Positions 16,731-28,086 are shown, counted from the first letter of the stretch. The stretch is 64,000 nucleotides of DNA from Allobosea thiooxidans (GCF_900168195.1 NZ_FUYX01000007.1:186001-250000); one strand, 5' to 3'. Notes: generated from the sequence alone by a model not told the origin. Made by a program: numbers and translations.

Positions 16731-17225
16731 ATGCCGATCACGCTCAAGGGTTCTTGCCGCTGCGGAGCGGTCCGGTTCTCGGTCGAGAGCCATGCTCCTG
16801 TCCCCTATCAGCTCTGCTACTGCTCGATCTGCCGCAAGACGGCCGGGGGCGGCGGCTTCGCGATCAACCTGTCGGCGGTCGCCGCGACGCTGAGCGTCGC
16901 GGGTGAAGAAGCGATCGGCAGGTTCAACGCCGAGATCCGCGACGATGCCGGCCATTGCGAGCGCTCGCAGGCGCAACGCCACTTCTGCGCGCGCTGCGGC
17001 ACGGCGCTGTGGCTGTTCGATCCGCGCTGGCCGGAGCTGCTGCACCCCTTCGCCTCGGCCATCGACAGCCATCTGCCCCGCGCTCCCGAGAAGACCCATG
17101 TCATGCTGCGCTTCAAGGCCAGTTGGGTCGAGCCCGCGATCGGCGAAACGGATCAGAGCTTCGAGGAATACCCGGAGGAATCGATCGAGGAATGGCACCG
17201 CAAGCGCGGCCTCTGGGTCGAGTGA
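16731..17225 (+). CDS. GFA-family zinc protein (CENP-V/GFA domain)
   Basis: 164-residue member of the glutathione-dependent formaldehyde-activating enzyme fold. Zinc-binding cysteines are visible as C9 and C11 (SCRCGAVRF), C29-x-C31-x2-C34 (CYCSICRK) and a later CARCG pair. The last third ('HVMLRFKASWVEPAIGETDQSFEEYPEESIEEWHRKRGLW') is the typical C-terminus of the alphaproteobacterial group. The name comes from the fold; formaldehyde metabolism is not shown, and no formaldehyde gene is adjacent. A TGGAGG lies 8-10 bases before the ATG. Confidence 0.9.
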   Translation: MPITLKGSCRCGAVRFSVESHAPVPYQLCYCSICRKTAGGGGFAINLSAVAATLSVAGEEAIGRFNAEIRDDAGHCERSQAQRHFCARCGTALWLFDPRWPELLHPFASAIDSHLPRAPEKTHVMLRFKASWVEPAIGETDQSFEEYPEESIEEWHRKRGLWVE

Positions 17226-17256
17226 CCCGCCTGCTCCCTCGCCCGCGACGGACGGG

Positions 17257-17958
17257 TTACCGGACGAGGCGCTGGACAAGGCCGCGCAAGGGACCCAGGT
17301 CCGGTATCGCATGATAGCGCCCGTGCCCTACGGGCTCGTCAGCATGCTCCAGCACCCAGGTGAGATGGTGGGGAACATGCACCGCCCAGCATCCCGCCTC
17401 CAGCGCCGGCAGGATGTCCGACTTCAGCGAGTTACCCACCATCATCGCCCGCCCCGCCCCGTCGCCATGGCGGGAGAAGATGCGATCATAGGTCGTCGCC
17501 TTCTTGTCGCTGACGATCTCAACGGCGTGGAAGAAATCGCCGAGGCCGGACTGGGCAAGCTTGCGCTCCTGGTCGAAGAGATCGCCCTTGGTGATCAGCA
17601 CCAGCCGGTAGTCGTCGGAGAGCGCTTCCAGAGTCTCGCGGACATGCGGCAAGGTCTGGACCGGGTGGGCCGCCATCTCGCGCCCGGCGGCGAGGATCTC
17701 TCCGATGACGGAGGCCGGCACCTGCCCTTTGGTGACCTCTATCGCCGTCTCGATCATCGAGAGCACGAAGCCCTTGATGCCGAAGCCGTAGAAACCGAGA
17801 TTGCGCCGCTCGGCCTCGAGCAAGCGGCCGGAGATCTCTGCCGCCTCGCCATGCTCGCCGAGCAGCGCGACGAAACGATCCTCGGTCATCCGGAAGAACT
17901 GCTCGTTCTGCCAGAGGGTGTCGTCGGCATCGAAGCCGATGGTGGTGAGGCGCAGCAT
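17257..17958 (-). CDS. HAD-superfamily hydrolase
   Basis: 233-residue phosphatase-like protein. Motif I D10-x-D12-x-T14 (GFDADDTLW) holds the nucleophile Asp. Motif II is in 'YRLVLITKGD', and motif III/IV near 'KSDILPALEAGCWAVHV' with 'MVGNSLKSDI'. An alpha-helical cap lies between them. The start at 17958 is set by an AGGAGG 8-9 bases upstream; an upstream in-frame ATG at 17985 lies inside the neighbouring gene's end. The gene is last in a run with ppdK and the COX2-like gene (13-base gap). The physiological phosphate ester is unknown. Confidence 0.9.
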   Translation of the reverse strand: MLRLTTIGFDADDTLWQNEQFFRMTEDRFVALLGEHGEAAEISGRLLEAERRNLGFYGFGIKGFVLSMIETAIEVTKGQVPASVIGEILAAGREMAAHPVQTLPHVRETLEALSDDYRLVLITKGDLFDQERKLAQSGLGDFFHAVEIVSDKKATTYDRIFSRHGDGAGRAMMVGNSLKSDILPALEAGCWAVHVPHHLTWVLEHADEPVGHGRYHAIPDLGPLRGLVQRLVR

Positions 17959-17971
17959 GGCTCGCACCTCC

Positions 17972-18526
17972 TCAGCCGGAAGCAAAGCAGGAAGGAGGGA
18001 GCGTCAGCCCCTCCCATTCGGCATAGGCATCGGGCGGCAACACCCGGAGCGCCACCGGCTTCTCATCGCCCGCAGGTGCCGCAGCCGGATCACCGATATC
18101 CCCCGGCGGCAGCTTGATGATCTTTTCCTCGATCCGACCGGGAATCCCGATCAGGTCCAGATCGAACTGCGGCAGGCGCCACGGCCGGACGACATCGCTC
18201 GCCGTCACCGAGAGGCGCACGGCCGTGTCGGCCGGGAGCACCAGCGTTCCGCTCACGACACAGTCGTCGTCGGATGCCGCCCCACCCGGCTGGAGATAAT
18301 CGTAACGCCAGCCCTCCGGCGTGCCGGTCGCCAGGATGCGACGTGCCGGCTGCGGCTCTTGCGGGCCGCCTTGCACGAGCAACTCCAGCGCCTCGCGGCA
18401 TGGCTTCTGCATCGCGGCAGGCTGCCCGCTGCAGAGATCGGGCGCCTGCGCCAGGGACGGGACGGCAAAGCCACAGCCGAAGGCGAGGATTAGCCCGCCA
18501 AAGCCGATGAGCCGCCCGCCCATCAT
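17972..18526 (-). CDS. Secreted protein with degenerate cytochrome-oxidase-subunit-II-like (cupredoxin) domain
   Basis: 184 residues. A signal peptide (about 1-27, ending FAVPSLAQAPD) is followed by a cysteine-containing segment. A segment at about 92-140 ('GTLVLPADTAVRLSVTASDVVRPWRLPQFDLDL', then 'IGIPGRIEEKIIKLPPGD') resembles the COX2 CuA-domain pattern LPVDTPVRFxxTSxDVIHSFxVPxxxxKxDxxPGR. The His of DVIHS is replaced by R-P, and the Cys/His/Met copper ligands that should follow are not found, so a CuA centre is unlikely. The gene starts 3 bases after the ppdK stop and is 13 bases from the HAD gene. The COX2 link is my inference from pattern; function unknown. Confidence 0.65.
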   Translation of the reverse strand: MMGGRLIGFGGLILAFGCGFAVPSLAQAPDLCSGQPAAMQKPCREALELLVQGGPQEPQPARRILATGTPEGWRYDYLQPGGAASDDDCVVSGTLVLPADTAVRLSVTASDVVRPWRLPQFDLDLIGIPGRIEEKIIKLPPGDIGDPAAAPAGDEKPVALRVLPPDAYAEWEGLTLPPSCFASG

Positions 18527-18529
18527 GGC

Positions 18530-21217
<2,688 letters not shown>

Positions 21218-21398
21218 TTGAGCCTCTTCAGTTCAGCCGGGCGGCATAACGCCCCGGCGGTGTGAAAGTTTCGTGCGCATGCCGCCGGCGACCGGGAGGC
21301 GCCGACGACGGGATGGCGCGGTCATGCCCAAAACGACATGAACAATCAATGAGCATATGCAGCATCCGTTCGCGCAGCGCAGCACGCGCCGGAGGGGC

Positions 21399-21914
21399 TC
21401 ACCGACCCCGGCCGCTGCCGGGCTCGCCCTTGCCCCGGGCGGCGCGCGGCCAGCGCAGCGGCCAGTTGACGACCCGCTCGGCCAGATCGTCCACCGGCAG
21501 ATCGTCCTCGGAGGCGAAGACGCGCCCGCGCACCGACACGCCGGCCGCGACCACGGTCTCCGGATCGCCCGAGACCAGCGGATGCCACCAGGGCAGGTCC
21601 CTGCCCTCGGCGACGAGGCGATAGGCGCAGGTCGGCGGCAGCCAGGGCAGCGTGCGCACCTGCTCCGGCGTCAGGGTCACGCAATCCGGCACCTCGCGCG
21701 AACGGTTCGGATAGTCCCGGCAGCGGCAGGTTCCGGCATCGAACAGGCGGCAGCCGACATCGGTGGCGAAGATGCGCCCACTATCCTCGTCCTCGAGCTT
21801 GACGAGGCAGCAGCGCCCGCAGCCGTCGCAGAGCGCCTCCCACTGCTCCGGGGACATCTCCTCGAGCGGCGTGGTGCGCCAATACGGCTGATCCTTCGGC
21901 GGCTTCTGCGTCAT
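21399..21914 (-). CDS. YcgN-family cysteine cluster protein (UPF0260)
   Basis: 171 residues matching the YcgN/UPF0260 family: '[32 protein letters not shown]' near the N-terminus (split here by description only), then '[19 protein letters not shown]', '[11 protein letters not shown]', '[10 protein letters not shown]' and '[10 protein letters not shown]'. The Cx2Cx2-3CC and later Cys suggest a metal or Fe-S site, but no biochemical role is established. The C-terminus adds a short Arg/Gly-rich tail. It is transcribed away from the PBP gene on the other strand. Confidence 0.92.
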   Translation of the reverse strand: MTQKPPKDQPYWRTTPLEEMSPEQWEALCDGCGRCCLVKLEDEDSGRIFATDVGCRLFDAGTCRCRDYPNRSREVPDCVTLTPEQVRTLPWLPPTCAYRLVAEGRDLPWWHPLVSGDPETVVAAGVSVRGRVFASEDDLPVDDLAERVVNWPLRWPRAARGKGEPGSGRGR

Positions 21915-22157
21915 GACAGGCTTATGCGCCCGGCCGGGCCCGGATGGAAGGGGAGCGGGCGCACGGGTGCCCTGTCCCAGGACGGCACAGCCGTCCGGGC
22001 GCGCTTCCTGCTAGGCGGTTAAGGAATCTTCGCATCCGTCCCTGACAAGGGCGGCGCGGCGTAACTATGTGTCCTTTCTCGGGCGCGGCGCTGTTGCCAA
22101 GGCGGTCATGGCGCGGCAGGACTGTGTCGGGGGCCATTCGGAAAGCCTGGAACGGCC

Positions 22158-24380
22158 ATGGAGTTCAGGAAGGCAGGCTGGAAGACGCGGTTGAAGCGCT
22201 TCGCGCTCGCCGCCGACTCATGGCTCGATGCCGGGCTCTGGGGTGCCGGTCGCCGGGCCGGCGAGATCCACGAACGCATCCGCAGCTATGCCGATCGCCT
22301 CACCGTCACGGGCGGCAAGCGCGTCGCGGCCGAATTCGCCAGCGAGGGGCTGAACATCGGCATCGTCGGCGCGCTGGTCCTGCTGACGCTGGCCCTGCCC
22401 GCCTTCCGGATCGGCAATGAGGAAGCACTCAAGAACCAGGTCTTCGCCGTCACCTTCCTCGACCGCTACGGCGTGCAGATCGGCCATCGCGGCGCCCGGC
22501 ATGACGATTCTCTCAAGCTCGAGGAGATGCCGGATCACCTGCTCAAGGCGGTGCTCGCGACGGAGGATCGCCGCTTCTACGACCATTTCGGCATCGACCT
22601 GATCGGCACCTTCCGGGCCCTGATGGTCAATACGCGGGCCTCGGGCGTGGTCCAGGGCGGTTCCTCGCTCACCCAGCAGCTGGCCAAGAACCTGTTCCTC
22701 AACAATGAGCGTTCGCTCGACCGCAAGATCAAGGAAGCTTTCCTGGCGCTCTGGCTGGAGACCCGGCTGAGCAAGAACGAGATCCTGAAGCTCTATCTCG
22801 ACCGCGCCTATATGGGCGGCGGTACCTTCGGCGTCGCGGCCGCGGCCGAGTACTATTTCGGCAAGTCGGTGAAGGACGTCTCGCTGGCCGAGGCGGCGAT
22901 GCTCGCCGGCCTGTTCAAGGCGCCGACGAAATACGCCCCGCACGTCAACCTGCCGGCTGCTCGCGCGCGGGGCAACGACGTGCTCAACGCCATGGTCGAT
23001 GCCGGCTTCATGACCGCCGGGCAGGTCGACAGCGCCAAGCGCAACCCGGCGACGCCGGTCGATCGCAAGCGCGATTCCAGCCCCGACTACTATCTCGACT
23101 GGGCCTTCGACTCGGTGAAGGAGCTCGCGGCCGAGGGCAAGCTCGGCACCGACCGGGTGCTGGTGGTGAAGACACCGCATGATTCCGCCATCCAGGAACG
23201 GGCGGACGAAGCGATCGAGACGATCCTGCGCCAGCATGGCCCGGCCTATCACGTTAAGCAGGCCGCGACCGTCGTGATGGACCCGGACGGCGCGGTCCGC
23301 GCCATCGTTGGCGGGCGCGACTACGGGGCGAGCCAGTTCAACCGGGCGACGGCGGGGCTGCGCCAGCCCGGCTCCTCGTTCAAGCCCTTCGTCTATGCCG
23401 CCGCCCTGTCCTCGGGGCTCTACAAGCCCAGCACGATCGTCACGGACCGCCCGGTCTGCATCGGCAACTGGTGCCCCAACAACTATGGGCGCTCCTATGC
23501 CGGCTCGATGCCGCTGACCGTGGCGCTGGCGAAGTCGATCAACACGATCCCGGTGCAGATGTCGATCGCCATCGGCCGCGCCACCGGCGAGACGCATGAG
23601 GCGCGCGCCGCCCTGATCGGCCGCAAGAAGATCGTCGCCACGGCCCGCGCCATGGGGCTGACGACGCCGCTCACCGACACCGTCTCGCTGCCGATCGGCG
23701 CGGCGGAGGTGACGGTGATCGACATGGCCGCCGGCTATTCCTCCCTCGCCAATGGCGGCAAGCGGGCAAAGCCCTATGCCGCGATCGAGGTCAGCAATTC
23801 GCAGGGAGAGGTGATCTACCGCCACGACCGCGACGAGCCCCCGCCGAAGCAGGTGCTCAGCGCGCAGGTCGCGCAGGACATGAACTTCATGCTCTCCAAG
23901 GTGCCGACCGAGGGCACCGGCCGGCGCGCCGCGCTCGACGGCGTCGTCACCGCCGGGAAGACCGGCACCACCAACGGCTACAAGGACGCCTGGTATGTCG
24001 GCTATTCCGGCAACCTCGTCGGCGCCGTCTGGTTCGGCAACGACAACTCCGCCGAGACCGCCAACATGACCGGCGGCTCGCTGCCCGCAATGACCTGGAA
24101 GGAAATCATGCAGTTCGCCCATCAGGGGCTCGAGCTGAAGCCGATTCCGGGCGTGCCTGCCACCGATCCGAAGGGTGCCGCCGTGGCCAAGGCGGGCGCG
24201 CCCGCTCCCGGCGCCGCCGGCCAGGACGGCCCCGGCGCCGGGCACATGCCGCGCCAGTCCTTCGAGGTGCTCTCCTCGGTCGGCTCGCTGTTCCGGACGA
24301 TCGAGCGCTCGCGCGTGGCGGGGCGGCCGATCCAGGTCGGCATCCGCGACATCTCCGGCGGCGAGAACCGGCTGCGCTGA
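22158..24380 (+). CDS. Class A penicillin-binding protein (transglycosylase/transpeptidase, PBP1a type)
   Basis: 740-residue bifunctional peptidoglycan synthase of the inner membrane. One TM anchor (about 67-83) follows a cytoplasmic basic N-terminus. The GT51 glycosyltransferase domain (about 100-290) has catalytic E136 in TEDRRFYDHFG and 'QGGSSLTQQLAKNLFL'. The transpeptidase domain has S406-S-F-K409 (SxxK), S460-I-N462 (SxN) and K601-T-G-T604 (KTGT). The C-terminal tail is Ala/Gly/Pro-rich. It is followed by the DUF1214/DUF1254 genes on the same strand. Confidence 0.95.
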   Translation: MEFRKAGWKTRLKRFALAADSWLDAGLWGAGRRAGEIHERIRSYADRLTVTGGKRVAAEFASEGLNIGIVGALVLLTLALPAFRIGNEEALKNQVFAVTFLDRYGVQIGHRGARHDDSLKLEEMPDHLLKAVLATEDRRFYDHFGIDLIGTFRALMVNTRASGVVQGGSSLTQQLAKNLFLNNERSLDRKIKEAFLALWLETRLSKNEILKLYLDRAYMGGGTFGVAAAAEYYFGKSVKDVSLAEAAMLAGLFKAPTKYAPHVNLPAARARGNDVLNAMVDAGFMTAGQVDSAKRNPATPVDRKRDSSPDYYLDWAFDSVKELAAEGKLGTDRVLVVKTPHDSAIQERADEAIETILRQHGPAYHVKQAATVVMDPDGAVRAIVGGRDYGASQFNRATAGLRQPGSSFKPFVYAAALSSGLYKPSTIVTDRPVCIGNWCPNNYGRSYAGSMPLTVALAKSINTIPVQMSIAIGRATGETHEARAALIGRKKIVATARAMGLTTPLTDTVSLPIGAAEVTVIDMAAGYSSLANGGKRAKPYAAIEVSNSQGEVIYRHDRDEPPPKQVLSAQVAQDMNFMLSKVPTEGTGRRAALDGVVTAGKTGTTNGYKDAWYVGYSGNLVGAVWFGNDNSAETANMTGGSLPAMTWKEIMQFAHQGLELKPIPGVPATDPKGAAVAKAGAPAPGAAGQDGPGAGHMPRQSFEVLSSVGSLFRTIERSRVAGRPIQVGIRDISGGENRLR

Positions 24381-24458
24381 GCCACCGGCGGTTGACGAGC
24401 GCCGCTGCGGCGGGCCAATCCTTCTGCGGGGAGCCTCTCGTCTGGGTGGACGGCACGC

Positions 24459-25034
24459 GTGCGGATTCTCGATCTCGCCTATATCCTCGCGCTCGGCGCG
24501 GGGCTTGGGCTCGGAACGGCCCATTGGGCCGTCGCCGGAAGGCCGGCCCTCGGCAAGATCGAGGTCGGTGCCTGGGCGGCCTGGCCGCGCAGCGGCGGGC
24601 GCGACGTCGATCCCTATATGCGCGCCTATCTCGCCCGCGGCGTGCATCTGCCGCTCGGCTCGGGCGAAGGGCTGGAGCTGATCGCCGAGCATGACGATGA
24701 CGGGCAGGCGCTCGACGGGCGCTGCCGCTACCGGCTGAGCGGGGCGACGCCGCCGGCACGCAGCTGGACGATCGGCATCACGGACGGCGAGGGCCTGCCC
24801 TTCCGCCTGCCGCTCGAACGCAGGAGCTTCACCGATTCGGAGATCGTGCGGCCGGAGGACGGCCGGATGCTGATCGTCGCCGCGGCGACACCGGAGGCCG
24901 GCAACTGGCTGCCGCTGCCGGTGAGCGGCCGCTTCCAGATCCGGCTGCGCCTCTATGACACGCCGATCTCGACGCAAACCGGCGAGACGCGGGCGGCCAA
25001 CCTGCCTCGCATCGCACGTCTCGATTGCCGATGA
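24459..25034 (+). CDS. DUF1214 domain protein, membrane-anchored
   Basis: 191 residues with an N-terminal hydrophobic segment (about 5-25) and a DUF1214-type beta domain. 'PPARSWTIGITDGEGLPFRL' and 'AGNWLPLPVSGRFQIRLRLYDTP' are the diagnostic stretches. In many bacteria DUF1254 and DUF1214 are parts of one protein; here they are two genes. Its TGA stop overlaps the ATG of the next gene (ATGA), a classic coupling arrangement, which supports a joint function. No enzymatic activity is established for the family. Upstream is the PBP1a gene, 78 bases away. Confidence 0.88.
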   Translation: MRILDLAYILALGAGLGLGTAHWAVAGRPALGKIEVGAWAAWPRSGGRDVDPYMRAYLARGVHLPLGSGEGLELIAEHDDDGQALDGRCRYRLSGATPPARSWTIGITDGEGLPFRLPLERRSFTDSEIVRPEDGRMLIVAAATPEAGNWLPLPVSGRFQIRLRLYDTPISTQTGETRAANLPRIARLDCR

Positions 25035-25660
25035 ACGCGCTCGACCACGGCACCATGGCGGCCCATCCGCCCGCCGGGCACTGGCGGGCGCGGCTGCGCG
25101 CCGGGCTCGCGCGCGCCATCATGACCACGCTGGCGGGGCTGATGCTCGCCGCGATCGTGCATATCGTCACCATCCTTGCCGTGCCCGCACTGTCGCAGCG
25201 CGACGCGGCCCATGCCTATCGCGAGCTCGGGACGGAGGGCCATGCCGCGCTCGTCCCGCCCCCCGGCAATCCGCAGGGGCTGCCGCCCCTGCGCGAGGCC
25301 GATCCGGACGTCGTCACCGCCATCTGCAGCTACGACCTGTCGGCCGGGCCGGTGCGGGTCGTCGCCCGGACGGGGGCGTTGCCGCTGGGGCTGACGCTGC
25401 ACCGGCAGGGCGGCGGGGTGATCTACGCCATCACCGACCGGGCGGCGATCCGGGACGTGCTGGAATTCCTGGTGATGACGGAGGCGCAGCGCGACGAGCG
25501 CATCGCGGCCGACGAGGAGGGCGAGACGAGCCGCGAACTGCGCGTCGTCTCCGACACAGAGCAGGGGCTGATCGTGGCGCGCGTGCTGATGCGCCTGCCG
25601 TCCGACCGTGCCGATGCCGAAGCGCTCGCGACCGGTGTCGCCTGCGAAACGGCGGGCTGA
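25031..25660 (+). CDS. DUF1254 domain protein, membrane-anchored
   Basis: About 209 residues. A TM segment (about 35-57) is followed by a DUF1254-like domain with 'DVVTAICSYDLSAGPVRV', 'LTLHRQGGGVIYAITDRAA' and a C-terminal helix-rich part. The start is the ATG at 25031, which overlaps the previous stop; the frame is open two codons further up but without a better signal. It is translationally coupled to the DUF1214 gene and converges with a lipoprotein gene. The function of the family is unknown. Confidence 0.85.
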   Translation: MNALDHGTMAAHPPAGHWRARLRAGLARAIMTTLAGLMLAAIVHIVTILAVPALSQRDAAHAYRELGTEGHAALVPPPGNPQGLPPLREADPDVVTAICSYDLSAGPVRVVARTGALPLGLTLHRQGGGVIYAITDRAAIRDVLEFLVMTEAQRDERIAADEEGETSRELRVVSDTEQGLIVARVLMRLPSDRADAEALATGVACETAG

Positions 25661-25667
25661 CCGCGCC

Positions 25668-26459
25668 TCAGCCCTTGTAGACGACCGGGCGCTTGCCCTC
25701 GCCGAACGCGTCGTTCAGGGGCATCTGGCAGAGCGGCAACGCCTCGGCCTCGAGCGCCATGATCGCGCGCTCGGCCCGGACTGCCTCGCGCGAGGGCATC
25801 TCGACGACGAGATTGGTCAGGGCGTAGCGATAGCTCCTGATCCGGAAATCGAGCCGCTCGCAGACCCAGAAGACCAGCCCCTCATTCTCGATCACGCGCG
25901 CCAGCGCCGGCTCCTGCTTGCCTGCCGCAACATCGGGCGAAGCCTCCACGGTCCGCATGCGGACGCGGTCCATGCTGACGACGCGCATGGCATTGGCGCG
26001 GAAGGGCCCGATCAGCAGGCGATCGGCGTTCACATCCTCCGCGAGGCGGTTGTAGCGCGAAGCCTGCGAGGCGAAGGACATCGAGGTCAGCGCACGGAAA
26101 TAGTCGGAGACATCGGTCGACTGCGCCGAGACCGGCAAGATCCGGGTATGGGCGAGATTGGAGACCTCGCCCTGGAAGACGCTGCGTTCATGGCCCGGCA
26201 TGACGAAGCGCCAGGCGCGGTCCCGCAACTGCTCCTCGTCGTCGGTGAGGCGGAAATAGGATGCCTGCTCGCCGCGGGCCGCGGCGGACAGGAAGCCGGA
26301 TTCGGGCGCGATGAGCTGCGACCAGACAGTGGGGCGCGGGCGGCCGAGATCGCCCTGTGTCGCGGTGCAGGCGGCAAGGACGAGCCCCGATGACAGCGCC
26401 AGGGCGATGCGCGGCCGGCGTCCGTCGCGTAGCGGTTTCTCAGGCAGGCCTCGTGTCAC
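25668..26459 (-). CDS. Putative lipoprotein of unknown function
   Basis: 263 residues. The N-terminus is basic, then a hydrophobic stretch ends in LAAC (about residue 31), a plausible lipobox for signal peptidase II. The mature part contains 'DDEEQLRDRAWRFVMPGHERSVF', 'SYFRALTSM' and 'DRLLIGPFRANAMRVVSMDRVR', a pattern I associate with conserved but uncharacterised alphaproteobacterial proteins. Translation starts at a GTG whose last bases overlap the stop (GTGA) of the upstream 67-residue gene, so the two are coupled. No function can be given. Confidence 0.75.
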   Translation of the reverse strand: MTRGLPEKPLRDGRRPRIALALSSGLVLAACTATQGDLGRPRPTVWSQLIAPESGFLSAAARGEQASYFRLTDDEEQLRDRAWRFVMPGHERSVFQGEVSNLAHTRILPVSAQSTDVSDYFRALTSMSFASQASRYNRLAEDVNADRLLIGPFRANAMRVVSMDRVRMRTVEASPDVAAGKQEPALARVIENEGLVFWVCERLDFRIRSYRYALTNLVVEMPSREAVRAERAIMALEAEALPLCQMPLNDAFGEGKRPVVYKG

Positions 26460-26659
26460 GCAGGCTGCCCGCGCGCTGTCTTGCGCGTCGTCGTCTTGCG
26501 CGGGCGCCGTCCCGGCGCCCTGCCCTCGAGAGGCCGGGCCTCGGCGGCACGCTCATAGCGCACGCCGGTGAAGAACAGGATTTCCGCCATGCGCAGCGGA
26601 ACGGAGCAGGACCGGAGCTGCTGGCGCCGCTTGGGCGCGAAGGGGATGACGACGGCCAT
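26456..26659 (-). CDS. 67-residue conserved small basic protein
   Basis: Short gene supported by an excellent AGGAGG 7 bases before the ATG at 26659 and by a coupled stop (GTGA overlap with the lipoprotein gene start). The protein starts MAVVIPFAPKRRQQ and has the segment 'MAEILFFTGVRYER', which I recognise as recurring in small uncharacterised proteins of Hyphomicrobiales. It is followed by a basic Arg/Lys/Thr-rich tail. The first part could be a short beta strand plus helix; no motif for function. An ATG at 26761 would extend it by 34 codons but lacks the ribosome binding site. Confidence 0.72.
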   Translation of the reverse strand: MAVVIPFAPKRRQQLRSCSVPLRMAEILFFTGVRYERAAEARPLEGRAPGRRPRKTTTRKTARGQPA

Positions 26660-26763
26660 GAAGCGCCTCCTATCCAGCGCCCGAATTGCGATCGCGAGGG
26701 CCGATTTGGTGCGCGAGTCCGCACCGAGTCGCAGGCCCTCACACGCATCAGGCGCGGACATGG

Positions 26764-26778
26764 TTAACGTAGCCTTAA
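26764..26778. promoter_or_regulatory. Perfect CtrA-type box TTAA-N7-TTAA
   Basis: TTAACGTAGCCTTAA matches the full CtrA recognition sequence. It lies between the divergent 67-residue gene (105 bases away) and the DUF2336 gene (54 bases before its ATG), where a cell-cycle-controlled promoter would be expected. Low background of TTAA in this GC-rich genome makes a chance match less likely. Confidence 0.65.
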
Positions 26779-26831
26779 TGCCTCGGGGATAATCTGCGCA
26801 AACTCATCGGATTCGCCAGCCCGAGCCAGCC

Positions 26832-27965
26832 ATGCCTGCCCGTATATCCAAGGAACTCGCCGATCTCGCCCGCATCGCGCGGGACGGCGGCCTCGACCTC
26901 AGCCAGGTCTCCCTGCGCGTCAAGGCGGACCTGCTGATGTCGACAGGGCAGCCGCCGCAGCACGACCTCATGGCCTTTCGCGAGATGGCGCTCGCGCTGA
27001 TCCCGACGATCGACGATCCCACCGCCCTGATCCTCGCCCGCAAGCTGGCCGGCTGGCCGCATAGCGCGCCGGAGGTCCTGGCTGCACTCGCCGCACGGGG
27101 CGGGGCGGTGCTGGTCGAGCTGCTGCGGCACGGCATGCCGTTGTCGCCGGCCGCGCTCGAAGGCTTCGCCGAAACAGGCGATGCGGCGATCCGGGCAGCG
27201 CTCGCCACCCGCACCGATCTCACCAATGCCGCCGTCCTGCTCCTCGTCGCGGAGGAGAGCCGCACGCTCGACCTGACGTTGATCGACAATTCCGAGGCGC
27301 CGCTGCCGCGCGCCGCCGTCGAGATCCTGATCGGGCGGGCACGGCTCGACCCCGCCTATCAGCCCGGCCTGCTGGGGCGCGCCGACCTGTCCAACCTCGA
27401 ACTTGCCCCGCTCTTCCTGCGCGCCGGACCGGAGCGCCGCCTCGCCATTCTCGAATCGTTGCTCGCCCGGGAGGCGCTGCATCCGGGCGAACGGCGCCCG
27501 GCCGTCCCTGAGGCGGTCTTCGCGGGCTGGCTCGCCATGGCCGGCGACGATCGCGCCGGTGCCTTCGGCGCGATCGCGAGCCATCTCGGCGGCGGCCCGG
27601 ACCTGGCGGCCGCCATCGCCGGCGACCCCTCGCGCGACCTTGCCGCGCTCGCGCTGATCGCCAGCGGCGTCAGCGTCGAGGATGCGACGCGCTTTCTGAT
27701 CCGTCTCGGCGACGACACCGCGCATTCGGTGCAGCGGATCTTCGCGCTGGTCGAGCTGATGCGGATGGCGCGGCCCGCCACCGCCTACCGGCTGGCGATG
27801 CAGGTCGCCGGGACAGCCGCCGCGCCGCAGCAGCGGAAGGGCCAGCACCAGCCGGCGATGGATCCGAGCGGCACGCCCGCACGCCCCGCAGCGGCGCGCC
27901 CGGAAGCGCAGCCGAGCATGACGGAGATCATGGGCCGGATCGGCGCGCGCCGAGACCGCGGCTAG
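26832..27965 (+). CDS. DUF2336 protein (helical-repeat, alphaproteobacterial)
   Basis: 377 residues, almost all predicted alpha-helical, with repeated Ala/Leu-rich helices and fragments such as 'LARKLAGWPHSAPEVLAALAARGGAVL', 'FAETGDAAIRAALATRTDLT' and 'LLGRADLSNLELAPLFL'. These are typical of the DUF2336 family, probably a HEAT-like solenoid. The last about 60 residues are Pro/Ala/Gln-rich and likely disordered, ending in a basic helix. The family has no settled biochemical role. A perfect CtrA box upstream suggests cell-cycle timing (inference). Confidence 0.85.
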   Translation: MPARISKELADLARIARDGGLDLSQVSLRVKADLLMSTGQPPQHDLMAFREMALALIPTIDDPTALILARKLAGWPHSAPEVLAALAARGGAVLVELLRHGMPLSPAALEGFAETGDAAIRAALATRTDLTNAAVLLLVAEESRTLDLTLIDNSEAPLPRAAVEILIGRARLDPAYQPGLLGRADLSNLELAPLFLRAGPERRLAILESLLAREALHPGERRPAVPEAVFAGWLAMAGDDRAGAFGAIASHLGGGPDLAAAIAGDPSRDLAALALIASGVSVEDATRFLIRLGDDTAHSVQRIFALVELMRMARPATAYRLAMQVAGTAAAPQQRKGQHQPAMDPSGTPARPAAARPEAQPSMTEIMGRIGARRDRG

Positions 27966-27986
27966 GGGTTTTGTTTGCGCGCAAAC

Positions 27987-28086
27987 CGTCATTGCGAGCG
28001 CTAGCGAAGCAATCCAGGAGGATCGGGCAGAAGCGTTCGACCCGGTCCTCCTGGATTGCTTCGTCGCTACGCTCCGCGCAATGACG
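27987..28086. repeat. Intergenic palindromic repeat, family A copy 2
   Basis: CGTCATTGCGAGCGCTAGCG-AAGCAATCCAGGAGG and its inverted partner CCTCCTGGATTGCTTCGTCG...GCGCAATGACG flank a 30-base spacer. It is the same element type as 358-455 and again lies between two convergent genes, here DUF2336 and DUF1491. It is REP-like and may form a long hairpin. Confidence 0.88.
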
